Source: Maricaulis maris (lineage in GTDB: Bacteria > Pseudomonadota > Alphaproteobacteria > Caulobacterales > Maricaulaceae). Taken from it: 64,000 bases of DNA. This document shows, piece after piece, positions 1-8,734 of the stretch. The stretch spans positions 924,501 through 988,500 of the forward strand of contig NZ_AP027270.1 of NCBI RefSeq assembly GCF_036322705.1. Direction: 5' to 3'. A program made the translations under genes and the position numbers. How positions within the stretch are numbered: position 1 is the stretch's first letter; every line of letters begins with the position of its first letter. The notes beneath the pieces are model-generated. The model was not told where the DNA came from. It searched no databases and saw only the letters and a list, made by a program, of their open reading frames with translations.

Positions 1-52
1 TTGAACGCGCCGGCGGCTCAAACCGTACGGCTGATGAAGGGGCAGTAAGAAC

Positions 53-1072
53 GTGATCGAGAAGAACTGGCAAGAACTCATCCGCCCGATGAAGCCGGAA
101 ATCGAGCCGGGGCATGATCCCGCGCGCCAAGCCAAGATTGTCGCCGAGCCGCTGGAGCGTGGCTTCGGCATGACGCTTGGCAATGCGCTTCGTCGTGTGC
201 TCCTGTCTTCGCTTCAGGGCGCAGCAGTGACGAATGTCCACATTGACGGCGTCGTCCACGAGTTTTCGTCGATCGACGGCGTTCGTGAAGACGTCACCGA
301 CATCGTGCTGAATATCAAGCAGATCGCCCTGCGCATGCATGGGGAAGGCCCCAAGCGTGTCGTGCTCAAGAAGTCCGGCCCTGGTATCGTCACCGCTGGT
401 GATATCGAGGAAACCGCAGACGTCGAGATCGTCAATAAGGATCTCGCCCTGTGTACGCTGGACGAGGGTGCGGAGATCCGCATGGAGTTCACCATCAACA
501 CCGGCAAGGGCTATGTCCCGTCCGAGCGTAACCGCCCGGAAGATGCCCCGATCGGCCTGATCGGCGTTGATGCGCTGTACAGCCCGGTCAAGCGCGTGTC
601 GTACAAGGTCGAGAACACCCGTGAGGGACAGGTTCTCGATTATGACAAGCTGACGCTTGAAGTTGAGACAGACGGAACCGTCACCCCGGAAGATTCCGTG
701 GCTTTCGCCGCGCGTATCCTCCAGGATCAGTTCCAGATCTTCATCAACTTCGAGGAAGCTGTCGAGGCGCGTCCGGCCGAGGACGACAAGCCCGAGCTCG
801 ACTTCAACCCGGCGCTGCTGCGCAAGGTCGACGAGCTGGAGCTGTCCGTGCGTTCGGCAAACTGCCTGAAGAACGACAACATCGTCTACATCGGCGACCT
901 GATCCAGAAGTCCGAGGCGGAAATGCTCCGTACCCCGAACTTCGGCCGCAAGTCGCTTAATGAGATCAAGGAAGTTCTCGCCCAGATGGGTCTCCATCTT
1001 GGCATGGAAGCGCCGAATTGGCCGCCGGAGAACATCGAAGATCTCGCCAAACGTTTCGAGGATCACGTCTAG
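53..1072 (+). CDS. rpoA: DNA-directed RNA polymerase subunit alpha
   Basis: The alpha subunit of RNA polymerase; it dimerises to start core assembly and its C-terminal domain contacts UP elements and activators. The 339-residue length is standard. The N-terminal dimerisation domain shows the family hallmark [17 protein letters not shown] near residues 37-53. The C-terminal helix-hairpin-helix domain is seen from about residue 260 ([13 protein letters not shown], then [10 protein letters not shown]). The start is a GTG after an AAGGGGCAG-like ribosome site. It is followed 45 bases later by rplQ, the usual order at the end of the alpha operon. The 52 bases before it do not encode the end of S11. 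Confidence 0.98.
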   Translation: MIEKNWQELIRPMKPEIEPGHDPARQAKIVAEPLERGFGMTLGNALRRVLLSSLQGAAVTNVHIDGVVHEFSSIDGVREDVTDIVLNIKQIALRMHGEGPKRVVLKKSGPGIVTAGDIEETADVEIVNKDLALCTLDEGAEIRMEFTINTGKGYVPSERNRPEDAPIGLIGVDALYSPVKRVSYKVENTREGQVLDYDKLTLEVETDGTVTPEDSVAFAARILQDQFQIFINFEEAVEARPAEDDKPELDFNPALLRKVDELELSVRSANCLKNDNIVYIGDLIQKSEAEMLRTPNFGRKSLNEIKEVLAQMGLHLGMEAPNWPPENIEDLAKRFEDHV

Positions 1073-1117
1073 GCAGCCGCCGGGAGGCGCCTGAACCGGA
1101 CCTGAGGAGATAAAGTC

Positions 1118-1540
1118 ATGCGTCACGGCATCGCACACCGCAAGCTTAACCGCACTCATTCGCACCGCAAGGCGATGCTGGCCAATATGGCCGCTTCGCT
1201 GATCGAGCACGAGCAGATCGTCACTACCTTGCCGAAAGCCAAGGAACTGGCCCCGTTCGTCGACAAGCTCATCACGCTCGCCAAGCGCGGCGATGTGCAT
1301 GGTCGTCGTCAAGCCATGTCCAAGGTCCGTAATGAGGGCCAGGTCAAGAAGCTGTTCGACACGCTCGGTGGCCGCTACGCCGAACGGGACGGGGGTTATA
1401 CCCGCGTTCTCAAGGCCGGCTTCCGTCACGGCGACAACGCCCCGATGGCTGTCATCGAACTCGTTGACCGCGATCCGGCCGCCAAGGGCGCCGGTGATCG
1501 GGCCCGGGTCGAAGCAGAGACGGGCATGACGGAGGAGTAA
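1118..1540 (+). CDS. rplQ: 50S ribosomal protein L17
   Basis: A large-subunit ribosomal protein near the exit tunnel. The start [12 protein letters not shown] and the following [22 protein letters not shown] are typical L17, as is the [20 protein letters not shown] segment. At 140 residues it matches alphaproteobacterial L17, which has a short acidic tail beyond the conserved core. A GAGGAGA-type ribosome site precedes the ATG. It is the last gene of the operon: a strong intrinsic terminator starts 25 bases after the stop. Confidence 0.98.
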   Translation: MRHGIAHRKLNRTHSHRKAMLANMAASLIEHEQIVTTLPKAKELAPFVDKLITLAKRGDVHGRRQAMSKVRNEGQVKKLFDTLGGRYAERDGGYTRVLKAGFRHGDNAPMAVIELVDRDPAAKGAGDRARVEAETGMTEE

Positions 1541-1564
1541 TCCTCTCGTCAGTGAATAGTCATG

Positions 1565-1599
1565 AAAAGGCGGCTTTGCTTCGGCAGGGCCGCCTTTTT
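1565..1599 (+). terminator. Intrinsic terminator after rpoA-rplQ
   Basis: A perfect 10-bp stem (AAAAGGCGGC at 1565-1574 with GCCGCCTTTT at 1589-1598) around a 14-base loop, ending in a T run. It lies just downstream of rplQ and should separate the ribosomal operon from the protease gene. Confidence 0.9.
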
Positions 1600-1629
1600 C
1601 ATGCCCGCAATCCAGTCTATATGGGTCCC

Positions 1630-3033
1630 ATGATCAAACATCTTCTCCTCGCCTGCCTCCTCGCGACTGCGCCAGCGGCCGCCCAGGAGATCGATCTCGC
1701 CGGCGCTGCCGACGACCGGATCATTCCCGAGAGCCGCATGGACATGCAGATGTCCTTTGCGCCGGTTGTCCGGGAGGTCACCCCGGCTGTGGTCAATGTG
1801 TTTTCGCGCCGCGTGGTCGAGAATCAGCACCCGTTCGCCAATGATCCTTTCTTCTCGCGCATGTTCCGCAGCCAGCCGCGGGAGCAGAACTCGCTCGGGT
1901 CCGGCGTCATCGTCGACGCATCCGGGGTCATTGTGACCAATAACCACGTCGTCGCGGGCGCCACCGAGCTGCGGGTTGTGCTGGCGGATCGCCGTGAGTT
2001 CGACGCCGTGATCCTCCTGACCGACGAGGCGACCGACCTTGCGGTACTGCGCGTGGAAACGGATGAGCCGCTGCCGGTCCTGCCGTTCGACCGGTCGGGC
2101 GATATCGAGGTCGGCGATCTGGTACTCGCCATCGGTAATCCTTTCGGCGTCGGTCAGACCGTCACCTCCGGCATTGTCTCGGCATTGGCGCGCACCGATG
2201 TCGGGCAGACCGATTTCGGCTCCTTCATCCAGACCGATGCGGCGATCAATCCGGGTAATTCCGGTGGCGCGCTGGTCGACATGGACGGCGAGCTGGTCGG
2301 CGTCAACACGATGATTTTCTCGCGCTCGGGCGGCTCGAACGGGATCGGCTTTGCCATTCCCGTCGAGATGGTCGCTCGGGTGGTCGATACAGCGATGAAT
2401 GAGGGTGAGCTGATCCGGCCCTGGCTGGGCGCGCGCCTGCAGCCGGTCGACAGCGATATTGCCGACGCCTTTGGCCTCAACCGGCCGCGCGGGGCGCTGG
2501 TCAATGAGATCTACCCGCTGGCGGCTGCCGATGAGGGTGGCCTGATGCAGGGTGATATCGTCCTCTCGATTGATGGCCAGCCGGTCAATAACGAGGCCGG
2601 GGCCCGTTTCCGCCTCGCCACCCGTGCCGCCGGTGATGATGCTGTCTTCACTGTGCTGCGGGATGGCGAGGAGCTGGCGCTCAATGTCGCGGTTCAACCC
2701 GCGCCCGGCATTGCCGATCCGGATCCGTTCGCGGTCGGCGGCCGTAATCCCCTGTCCGGTGCCAACCTGGTGACCCTGTCGCCGGCCTTCAACGAGCGTG
2801 TCGGCCTCGACCCCTTCCAGGGCGGCGTCGTGGTCAGCGCGGTCGGACGCCGCTCGGTCGCCGGACGTTTCGGTTTCCGGCCCGGCGACAAGCTGGTCGA
2901 GCTGATGGGTCAGCCAGTTTATTCGCTCGACGATGTTGCCGACATCCTGACCAGCCATGATGGTGAACAGCTCTGGCCGCTCGTGGTCGAGCGCCGCGGT
3001 CAGCGCTTCGAGACGTCGGTCCGGCTGTACTGA
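1630..3033 (+). CDS. Periplasmic HtrA/Deg-type serine protease with two PDZ domains
   Basis: An envelope quality-control protease of the DegP/DegQ family. Numbering from the ATG at 1630 gives 467 residues with a cleavable signal peptide (MIKHLLLACLLATAPAAA). The trypsin-like triad is visible as His106 (TNNHVV), Asp136 (ATDLAVL) and Ser211 (NPGNSGGAL). Two PDZ-like regions follow, around residues 265-360 and 375-467. An upstream in-frame ATG at 1621 is possible; 1630 gives the best signal peptide. An open frame extends back to 1552, but that part would run through the terminator stem. I cannot tell DegP from DegQ by sequence alone. Confidence 0.93.
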   Translation: MIKHLLLACLLATAPAAAQEIDLAGAADDRIIPESRMDMQMSFAPVVREVTPAVVNVFSRRVVENQHPFANDPFFSRMFRSQPREQNSLGSGVIVDASGVIVTNNHVVAGATELRVVLADRREFDAVILLTDEATDLAVLRVETDEPLPVLPFDRSGDIEVGDLVLAIGNPFGVGQTVTSGIVSALARTDVGQTDFGSFIQTDAAINPGNSGGALVDMDGELVGVNTMIFSRSGGSNGIGFAIPVEMVARVVDTAMNEGELIRPWLGARLQPVDSDIADAFGLNRPRGALVNEIYPLAAADEGGLMQGDIVLSIDGQPVNNEAGARFRLATRAAGDDAVFTVLRDGEELALNVAVQPAPGIADPDPFAVGGRNPLSGANLVTLSPAFNERVGLDPFQGGVVVSAVGRRSVAGRFGFRPGDKLVELMGQPVYSLDDVADILTSHDGEQLWPLVVERRGQRFETSVRLY

Positions 3034-3128
3034 GACCGGTCCATGAGTGTCGCAGGCCTGGCAGACGCGCCGCCATTGATGTGGCGGCTGGTCTTCTGCG
3101 AGGCCGCGAACACGCCTAGGGTCGCGCC

Positions 3129-4436
3129 ATGACAAGCTTGTTTGAAGCCGCCGGCCTTGATGCCGAAGCCCCGCGACCACTCGCCGACCGCTTGCGACCG
3201 CAAACGCTGGCGGACGTCGTCGGGCAGGATCATCTCCTGGCCGGCAAGGGGCCGATTGCCCGCATGCGCGCCCAGGGCCGTCTGGCTTCACTGATCCTGT
3301 GGGGGCCGCCCGGCGTCGGCAAGACCACGATTGCGCGTCTGCTGGCCGAGGATAGCGGGCTCGAGTTCGAGCCGCTTTCGGCTGTGTTCTCGGGCGTTGC
3401 CGATCTCAAGAAGGCATTCGAGCGGGCCCGGGCGCGGCGCCAGCAGGGACGCGGCACACTGCTTTTCGTCGACGAGATCCACCGTTTCAACCGGGCCCAG
3501 CAGGACGGCTTCCTGCCCGTGGTGGAGGAGGGCACCGTGACCCTCGTCGGGGCGACGACCGAGAATCCATCTTTCGAGCTCAATGCCGCGCTCCTGTCGC
3601 GTTGCCAGGTCCTGGTCCTCAAACGGCTCGATGACGAGGGGCTTGAACTCCTGATGCAGCGGGCCGAGGCCGAGGTCGGCCGCGCCTTGCCGCTCGATGC
3701 CGGCGGACGCACGGCCCTGTGCTCGATGGCCGACGGCGACGGCCGCTACATGCTCAACCTGGTCGAGGAAGTCTTCACCTTCGATCCCGGGACGCAAGTC
3801 TCGGCGGATGATCTCGCTGTGCTGCTGAACAAGCGCGCCACCGCCTACGACAGGGACCGGGAGGAGCACTACAATCTCATCTCGGCTCTGCACAAGTCGA
3901 TCCGCGGGTCCGATCCGGATGCCGCACTTTACTGGTTCGCCCGCATGCTCGAAGGCGGCGAGGATCCGCTCTTTCTCGCCCGGCGGCTGGTCCGGATGGC
4001 ATCCGAGGATATCGGTCTCGCCGATCCCACCGGGCTGATGATCGCCAATGAGGCGGCGCGCACCTATGAGCGCCTGGGCTCACCCGAAGGCGAGCTGGCC
4101 CTGGCCCATGCCGTGGTCCATCTTGCGACCGCCGCCAAGTCCAATGCCGTCTACGTCGCCTTCAAGCGGGCCCAGAAGGCCGCGAAAGCAACCGGATCCC
4201 TGATGCCGCCAGCGCACATCCTCAACGCTCCGACCGCCCTCATGAAGGACCAGGGCTATGGCAAGGGCTATCAGTACGATCACGATGTCGCCGGCGGGGT
4301 CTCCGGGCAGGATTATTTCCCCGATGACATGCCTGACCGACCGGTCTTCTACGAGCCACGCGACAGTGGCCGTGAGGCCGCCATCGGCGAGCGCCTGGCG
4401 CGCTGGCGCAAGCTGCGTGACAGCCGTCGCTCATAA
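3129..4436 (+). CDS. rarA: Replication-associated recombination protein A (AAA+ ATPase)
   Basis: RarA/MgsA is a clamp-loader-like AAA+ ATPase acting at stalled replication forks. At 435 residues it has the standard length. It shows DRLRPQTLADVVGQ at the N-terminus, Walker A GPPGVGKT at about residues 59-66 and Walker B LLFVDEIHRF at about 111-120. The C-terminal RarA helical domain carries the typical LHKSIRGSDPDAALYW and the end segment around QGYGKGYQYDHD. It starts 95 bases after the protease gene, a pairing often seen in alphaproteobacteria. Confidence 0.96.
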   Translation: MTSLFEAAGLDAEAPRPLADRLRPQTLADVVGQDHLLAGKGPIARMRAQGRLASLILWGPPGVGKTTIARLLAEDSGLEFEPLSAVFSGVADLKKAFERARARRQQGRGTLLFVDEIHRFNRAQQDGFLPVVEEGTVTLVGATTENPSFELNAALLSRCQVLVLKRLDDEGLELLMQRAEAEVGRALPLDAGGRTALCSMADGDGRYMLNLVEEVFTFDPGTQVSADDLAVLLNKRATAYDRDREEHYNLISALHKSIRGSDPDAALYWFARMLEGGEDPLFLARRLVRMASEDIGLADPTGLMIANEAARTYERLGSPEGELALAHAVVHLATAAKSNAVYVAFKRAQKAAKATGSLMPPAHILNAPTALMKDQGYGKGYQYDHDVAGGVSGQDYFPDDMPDRPVFYEPRDSGREAAIGERLARWRKLRDSRRS

Positions 4437-4503
4437 GCGCGTTCTTGCCAGACGGGACTCGATTGGAAATCCTGCGGTTTCAATAACTCTGGGGGGAGTT
4501 CAC

Positions 4504-4878
4504 ATGAAACCGGAACGCATTCACCTGATCCTTGGCCTCGTCTGGCTGATCGCCGGCATGCTGCTGGGCGAGCATATGGGCCGCTCGGGCGATCACACGC
4601 AGATGCCGACCCATGCCCACATCATGCTGCTGGGCGGTGTCCTGCCGATCCTCTGGGCCATCCTCTATCGCGTCTTCAAGCTCGGCAGTGGCCTTCTGGC
4701 CTGGGCACAGCTGGTGGTCCATCACCTCGCCGCGCTGATCATGATCCCGGCGCTCTACATGCTGTTCGGACAGATCGCCGAAGAGGCCATGCTGGGGCCG
4801 TTGCTGGGTGTCAGTGCGATTCTCGCCATCGTCTCGGTGGCGCTGATGCTGGTGCTGTGCCTGCGGGCGAAAGACTGA
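4504..4878 (+). CDS. Small multi-pass inner-membrane protein of unknown function
   Basis: A 124-residue protein with about four predicted membrane helices. The open frame runs further upstream, but the ATG at 4504 follows a strong GGGGGGAG ribosome site and starts at a sensible first helix (MKPERIHLILGLVWLIAGMLL). The motif THAHIMLLGG, with two histidines at the start of helix 2, and VVHH before helix 3 could bind a metal or heme. I do not recognise a named family. It is convergent with the next gene, 10 bases apart. Confidence 0.75.
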   Translation: MKPERIHLILGLVWLIAGMLLGEHMGRSGDHTQMPTHAHIMLLGGVLPILWAILYRVFKLGSGLLAWAQLVVHHLAALIMIPALYMLFGQIAEEAMLGPLLGVSAILAIVSVALMLVLCLRAKD

Positions 4879-4888
4879 GCCGGCTTGC

Positions 4889-5602
4889 CTACGGGGCGGT
4901 GGTGTCCGGGCTGTCACACGCCTCGCCGCCGACCGCATCGACGTCGAGTGGGTCCAGTCCCAGCGCCGCCCGGCTGTCCGTGAGGGTTTCTGCGCTCTCG
5001 AGCGGCCAGAGTTCGGTCTGGCCGTCCACGCAATGCACCGCGGTCCCGTAGGGCTGCGGCCGGTTCTCCGACAGCGCCAGCGCGTCAGCGCGCTCGGCAT
5101 ACACAGCCCCATCATAGGTACCGCTCAGGGCAATCGGCTCGAGTGCGGCGACCAGGCGGCGTTCGCTGTCCGGATCGCGCTCGGCCATGCGCAGCAGTTC
5201 TTCGCCCAGACGGCGATTCTCTGTCCACAGGATGACAAAGCCCTCCGGATCGATCTGGTCGACCGCCCAGCGCGTGTTGCCGGCTTCGGTCTCGCGGATA
5301 TCATCGGCCAGTGCGGCAAGGATCTCGCCCTGGGCGCCGTCATCAAGGTCATCGCGCGAGATCACCGGCAGGAGAAGTTCGGACAGGTAGCGCTCGCGTG
5401 CCTTGCGGGCCGCCAGCTGGGCGACGGTATCGCCATAGGCAGCCAGACGCCCCTCTATCAGGGCGACCAGGCTGGGGGCATCGGTGACGGGGGCGGGCTC
5501 GACCGTCTGGTCTTCGATTTGAGCGGCCGCGTCGTCCATCCGAAGCGGCAGGTTTGCATCCTGTGCGATCAGCAGGCTGACCAAAATCAATACGGACATC
5601 AC
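4889..5602 (-). CDS. DUF6624-like secreted or periplasmic protein
   Basis: A 237-residue protein with a short hydrophobic N-terminus (MMSVLILVSLLIAQ) that may be a signal peptide. The C-terminal half, with YGTAVHC, a glutamine-rich turn and SRAALGLDPLD, resembles DUF6624, a family of unknown function that ends in a similar 'RRAxLGLxPL' segment. No catalytic residues are known to me. It may start at the first or second Met. The gene runs opposite to its left neighbour and is separated by 194 bases from the small gene to its right. Confidence 0.7.
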   Translation of the reverse strand: MMSVLILVSLLIAQDANLPLRMDDAAAQIEDQTVEPAPVTDAPSLVALIEGRLAAYGDTVAQLAARKARERYLSELLLPVISRDDLDDGAQGEILAALADDIRETEAGNTRWAVDQIDPEGFVILWTENRRLGEELLRMAERDPDSERRLVAALEPIALSGTYDGAVYAERADALALSENRPQPYGTAVHCVDGQTELWPLESAETLTDSRAALGLDPLDVDAVGGEACDSPDTTAP

Positions 5603-5668
5603 GCGACTCCCGAGGCTGGGGTCAGTCTAACGCGCGATGCGGCGTATCCAAGGCATGCAGACAAAACA

Positions 5669-5701
5669 AAAGCGGCAGCCCTTGGGGGAGGCTGCCGCTT
5701 T
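5669..5701 (-). terminator. Intrinsic terminator, minus strand
   Basis: A perfect 12-bp stem (5669-5680 with 5690-5701) around a 9-base loop. Read on the minus strand it is followed by TGTTTTGT, so it most likely ends the transcript of the small gene at 5797-5901. Confidence 0.8.
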
Positions 5702-5796
5702 CGTTGGGGCGGGGACGATCGGGACGGGGGACTGTGAGGCGCGTCGCCGGTCCGGATCGGATGCCGTAGGGAAAAGCCTTGGGGGGAAGACTTGTC

Positions 5797-5901
5797 CTAG
5801 GCGAAAGAGCCGTTGAGCGCGATCGTCATGGCACCAAACACACCGGCCACGAGCAGCACGTTGACGAGTGCCGAGAGGGAGGAGGAAATACGGTTGGTCA
5901 T
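5797..5901 (-). CDS. Small (34-residue) single-helix membrane protein
   Basis: A 34-residue protein beginning MTNRISSSLSALVNV and continuing as one hydrophobic helix to the end. The frame stays open upstream to 5982, but the Met at 5901 has an AAGGACAAG ribosome-site-like stretch in front of it and gives the cleanest product. A strong minus-strand terminator lies about 100 bases downstream, which supports a dedicated short transcript. Function unknown. It might be an envelope micropeptide; it would be missed by length cut-offs. Confidence 0.6.
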   Translation of the reverse strand: MTNRISSSLSALVNVLLVAGVFGAMTIALNGSFA

Positions 5902-6041
5902 TGATCTTGTCCTTGTCATCTTGGCGAACCGGGCCTTCCCTGTTCGCACGTTGCTAAATAAGGACTTAGCGCCGTCACACAATCGTCATTGCACCAAGGC
6001 TCCCTTGCATAAATGCATGGCTATGGCTTTATGAAATGAAT

Positions 6042-6067
6042 TTAAGGATTGGTTAGTGAGGCGTTAA
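6042..6067. promoter_or_regulatory. Three TTAA/TTAG half-sites spaced by 7 bases (CtrA-like)
   Basis: TTAA (6042-6045), 7 bases, TTAG (6053-6056), 7 bases, TTAA (6064-6067). The CtrA cell-cycle regulator of this lineage binds TTAA-N7-TTAA. The array sits between the divergent small membrane protein (5797-5901) and crcB, so either could be controlled. Sequence match only. Confidence 0.4.
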
Positions 6068-6128
6068 TGAACCGGGCCGGAATGCGGGAATGCTTGCCAA
6101 GCCAGTCCGGGGACCCTATCGAGCCGGA

Positions 6129-6512
6129 ATGATCAATTATCTACTCGTTGGCGCCGGTGGGGCGCTCGGAGCCATCTCGCGCTACCAGGTTGGCCGGCTG
6201 ACCTTTCGCTGGTTCGGTCCGGAACAGGTCTGGGGCACGTTCGCGGTCAATCTGGCGGGCGGCCTTCTGATGGGACTTCTGATCGGCTGGCTGGCAGCCA
6301 CGGACCGGGCGGACCAGCAGTATGTCCGCCTGTTTGGCGCGGTCGGCTTCCTCGGCGGTTTCACGACCTTCTCCGCCTTCTCGCTGGAGATGGCCAACAT
6401 GGTCGAGCGCAAGGCCATGCTGCATGCCTTCGGCTATGCGGCCAGCTCGGTTGTCCTTGCCCTGGCCGCCGTGTTTCTCGGATTGTGGATCATGCGGAGG
6501 GCCTTCGCATGA
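6129..6512 (+). CDS. crcB: Fluoride channel CrcB/Fluc
   Basis: A small four-helix channel that exports fluoride as an antiparallel dimer. 127 residues from the ATG at 6129. Family hallmarks are GGALGAISRYQ near the start, WGTFAVNLAGGLLMG in helix 2 and GFLGGFTTFSAFSLE in helix 3, with the conserved phenylalanines and the central Na+ site region. The upstream in-frame ATG at 6090 would add residues not expected in the family. The stop overlaps the rluC start (ATGA), so the two are co-translated. No fluoride riboswitch was recognised upstream. Confidence 0.95.
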   Translation: MINYLLVGAGGALGAISRYQVGRLTFRWFGPEQVWGTFAVNLAGGLLMGLLIGWLAATDRADQQYVRLFGAVGFLGGFTTFSAFSLEMANMVERKAMLHAFGYAASSVVLALAAVFLGLWIMRRAFA

Positions 6513-7501
6513 GCGGTGTCCAGACGATCAAGGTCGAAGCCAGCGAAGACGGCTCCCGTGTCGATCGCTGGTTCAAGCGGCGGTTCCCGCATGTCTCGGC
6601 CATCATGGTCCAGAAGCTGTGCCGCAAGGGACAGATCCGGGTCGATGGCGGCCGGGTGAAGGGCGATAGCCGGGTCCTCGAGGGCCAGGAAATCCGTATC
6701 CCGCCGCTGCCCGAGCCAGGCGAGCGCCCGCCCGCCAACCGCCTGTCCGACGCCGATATCGAGTATGTGAAGTCGCTGGTTATCTATGAGGACAATGAGC
6801 TGATCGCCTTCAACAAGCCCGCTGGCCTGGCGGTACAGGGTGGCTCGAAGACGACACGCCACCTCGATGGCTTGCTGGATGCTTTCGGCGAGGGCCTCGA
6901 CCGGCCACGCCTGGTGCACCGGCTGGACAAGGACACCTCCGGTATCCTGATCGTCGGCAAGGGACCCAAGGCGACCGCGCGGCTCGCCAAGGCCTTCCAG
7001 TCTCACAAGACCCGCAAGACCTATTGGGCGATCGCCATCGGTGTTCCCAAGCCCAAGAAGGGCGAGATCAAGGGTTTCATGCGCAAGGCCGCCTCGGTCG
7101 GCGTCGACAGTGAGCGCGAGACCATGGTCGCCGCCGGTCATGGCGATGACGGTGCCGTGCATGCGCTGACCCGCTACGTGGTCATTGGCGAGGCGGGGCA
7201 GAAGGCGTCCTGGGTGGCGCTGCGTCCGGTCACCGGCCGTACCCACCAGCTGCGCGTCCATCTGGCGGCGATGGGCACCGCCATTCTCGGCGACAAGAAA
7301 TACACCTGTCACCGTCCGGCACCGGAAGATCTCGGCCGTCGCCTCTGCCTGCATGCCCGCCGTCTGGAAATTCCGCGCCCGGGCGGCAAGCCGCTCGTCC
7401 TCAAGGCCGATCTGCCACCGGCGCTGAAGAAGATCTACGACACGCTCGGCTTTTCCATCAAGGAAATCGACGAGACGGATATCGAGGAGGATCTGGCCTG
7501 A
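6509..7501 (+). CDS. rluC: RluC-type 23S rRNA pseudouridine synthase
   Basis: An RluA-family pseudouridine synthase that modifies 23S rRNA. From the ATG at 6509, overlapping the crcB stop by 4 bases, it has 330 residues. An S4 RNA-binding domain covers roughly residues 18-75. The catalytic motif HRLDKDTSGILIVG places the active aspartate at about residue 140, and RPVTGRTHQLRVHLA is the second signature. RluC is the most likely subtype, judged from the S4 domain and the overall layout; RluD is less likely. It pairs with crcB in one transcript. Confidence 0.93.
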   Translation: MSGVQTIKVEASEDGSRVDRWFKRRFPHVSAIMVQKLCRKGQIRVDGGRVKGDSRVLEGQEIRIPPLPEPGERPPANRLSDADIEYVKSLVIYEDNELIAFNKPAGLAVQGGSKTTRHLDGLLDAFGEGLDRPRLVHRLDKDTSGILIVGKGPKATARLAKAFQSHKTRKTYWAIAIGVPKPKKGEIKGFMRKAASVGVDSERETMVAAGHGDDGAVHALTRYVVIGEAGQKASWVALRPVTGRTHQLRVHLAAMGTAILGDKKYTCHRPAPEDLGRRLCLHARRLEIPRPGGKPLVLKADLPPALKKIYDTLGFSIKEIDETDIEEDLA

Positions 7502-7511
7502 TCCGACGGTG

Positions 7512-7835
7512 TCAGCTGTCAGTCCCGGCGGCCTGTTTCGCCTTGAACGCGGCGATCTGTTCGGGTGTAGCCTCGCCCTGATATCGGGCTTTCCATTCCG
7601 CCGGCGGCATGCCGTAGATGCGTTCGCGGGCCTGGTCCCGGGTGACCTCGATGCCGCGTTCCGAGGCCGCTTCCCGCCACCAGTCGCCGAGGCAGTTGCG
7701 GCAAAAGTCCGCGAGCAACATCAGCTCGATATTCTGCACTTCCTTGTGCGCATCAAGATGGGCGACAAGGCGACGGAAGGCCGCGGCATCGAGGGCGGTC
7801 CGTTCGGTCTCGGTGATGTTCTCGGGCAGGGTCAT
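7512..7835 (-). CDS. DUF1244 family protein
   Basis: A 107-residue cytoplasmic protein. The open frame runs to 8063, but the conserved part begins at the Met at 7835. DUF1244 signatures are FRRLVAHLDAHKEVQNIELM, FCRNCLGDW (two cysteines that could bind a metal) and IYGMPPAEWKARYQ. The family is widespread in proteobacteria with no assigned function. It faces rluC convergently with a 10-base gap and is divergent from the HAD gene. Confidence 0.9.
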   Translation of the reverse strand: MTLPENITETERTALDAAAFRRLVAHLDAHKEVQNIELMLLADFCRNCLGDWWREAASERGIEVTRDQARERIYGMPPAEWKARYQGEATPEQIAAFKAKQAAGTDS

Positions 7836-7947
7836 GGCTGAGGCGCTCCGGCGTGTCTGTGACGCATAGCTAGCATGAGGCGGGACGCGCTTGCCAAGCC
7901 TGACGCAGCCGCCTATGTCGCGGCCAAGCAGATCGGAGCCTGTCGGC

Positions 7948-8643
7948 GTGACCACCCCACTCAAACTTGCCATCTGGGATGTCGACGGCACGATCGTCGA
8001 CAGTCGCCAGGTCATCCAGAAAGCCATGGACCGCGCCTTCAAGCGGGCCGGTCTGTGTGGCATTGATTACGACCGCACCCGGACCATCGTCGGCCTGGAG
8101 CTGGGCGAGGCCGTGGCCCGATTGGCACCACCGGACTATCCGGCCGAGAAGGCGGTCCAGCTTGCAACTTTCTACAAGGAAGCCTTCGTCGAACAGCGCG
8201 CCGAGCCCGGTTTCGAGGAGCCGCTTTATGATGGCGTCCGGGACACGATCGAGCGTCTGGTGGAACAGGGCTGGCTGATGGGCGTGGCAACCGGCAAGGC
8301 TCGCCGCGGGCTCGATATCGTTTTCGACCACCATGACATGCACCGCTATTTTGATACCTTCCAGACCGTCGATGGCGGCGCCGGAAAACCCCATCCCCGC
8401 ATGGTGCTCGACGCGATGCGTGAGACCGGGACGGATGCCTTCCAGGCGGTGATGATCGGCGATACCAAATTCGACATGGAAATGGGCCGCAATGCCGGCG
8501 TCCATACGCTCGGGGTCAGCTGGGGTTTCCATACGCTCGACGAGATCGCCGAGGGCGGGGCGCACAGCATCCATCACGACTTCGCCGAACTCGATGCGGC
8601 GCTGGATGACTTCGCTGTCCAGGTTGACGAACAGGCGGCCTAG
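7948..8643 (+). CDS. HAD-family phosphatase (phosphoglycolate phosphatase-like)
   Basis: A haloacid-dehalogenase superfamily hydrolase, subfamily IA. Motif I is IWDVDGTIVDS, with nucleophile Asp11 and acid Asp13 when read from the GTG at 7948. Motif II is ATGKARRGL and motif IV is GDTKFDMEMG. 231 residues. The GTG is preceded by GGAG at a 9-base spacing; an ATG at 7891 is in frame but adds a non-family N-terminus. Substrate is not evident; Gph-like proteins act on 2-phosphoglycolate. It may be followed by the ATP12 gene cluster in the same direction. Confidence 0.88.
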   Translation: MTTPLKLAIWDVDGTIVDSRQVIQKAMDRAFKRAGLCGIDYDRTRTIVGLELGEAVARLAPPDYPAEKAVQLATFYKEAFVEQRAEPGFEEPLYDGVRDTIERLVEQGWLMGVATGKARRGLDIVFDHHDMHRYFDTFQTVDGGAGKPHPRMVLDAMRETGTDAFQAVMIGDTKFDMEMGRNAGVHTLGVSWGFHTLDEIAEGGAHSIHHDFAELDAALDDFAVQVDEQAA

Positions 8644-8682
8644 GAAACCGGGCGCGGGCGCCTGATTGCGCCTTGCTCCTGC

Positions 8683-8726
8683 TACCCCCGGTTGGTAGCT
8701 TTGCGACAAGTCGCGAGTCGGGGGTA
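8683..8726. promoter_or_regulatory. Nested inverted repeat upstream of the 8735 gene
   Basis: Outer arms TACCCCCG (8683-8690) and CGGGGGTA (8719-8726) enclose an inner dyad GCGAC-AA-GTCGC. The structure ends 8 bases before the GTG start at 8735, so it could hide the ribosome site or serve as an operator. Confidence 0.35.
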
Positions 8727-8734
8727 TTTCACGC

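Noticed and set aside
1-52. Possible end of rpsK (S11) before rpoA
   Set aside because: None of the frames reads the usual S11 end (PPKRRRV). One frame has a TAA at 46-48 but no family residues, so it is treated as a spacer.
1549-3291. Long minus-strand open frame opposite the HtrA protease
   Set aside because: It is the antisense of a gene with full catalytic motifs; the product is low-complexity and has no family residues. Other long antisense frames (19391-20692, 27710-29695, 45978-47948) were dropped for the same reason.
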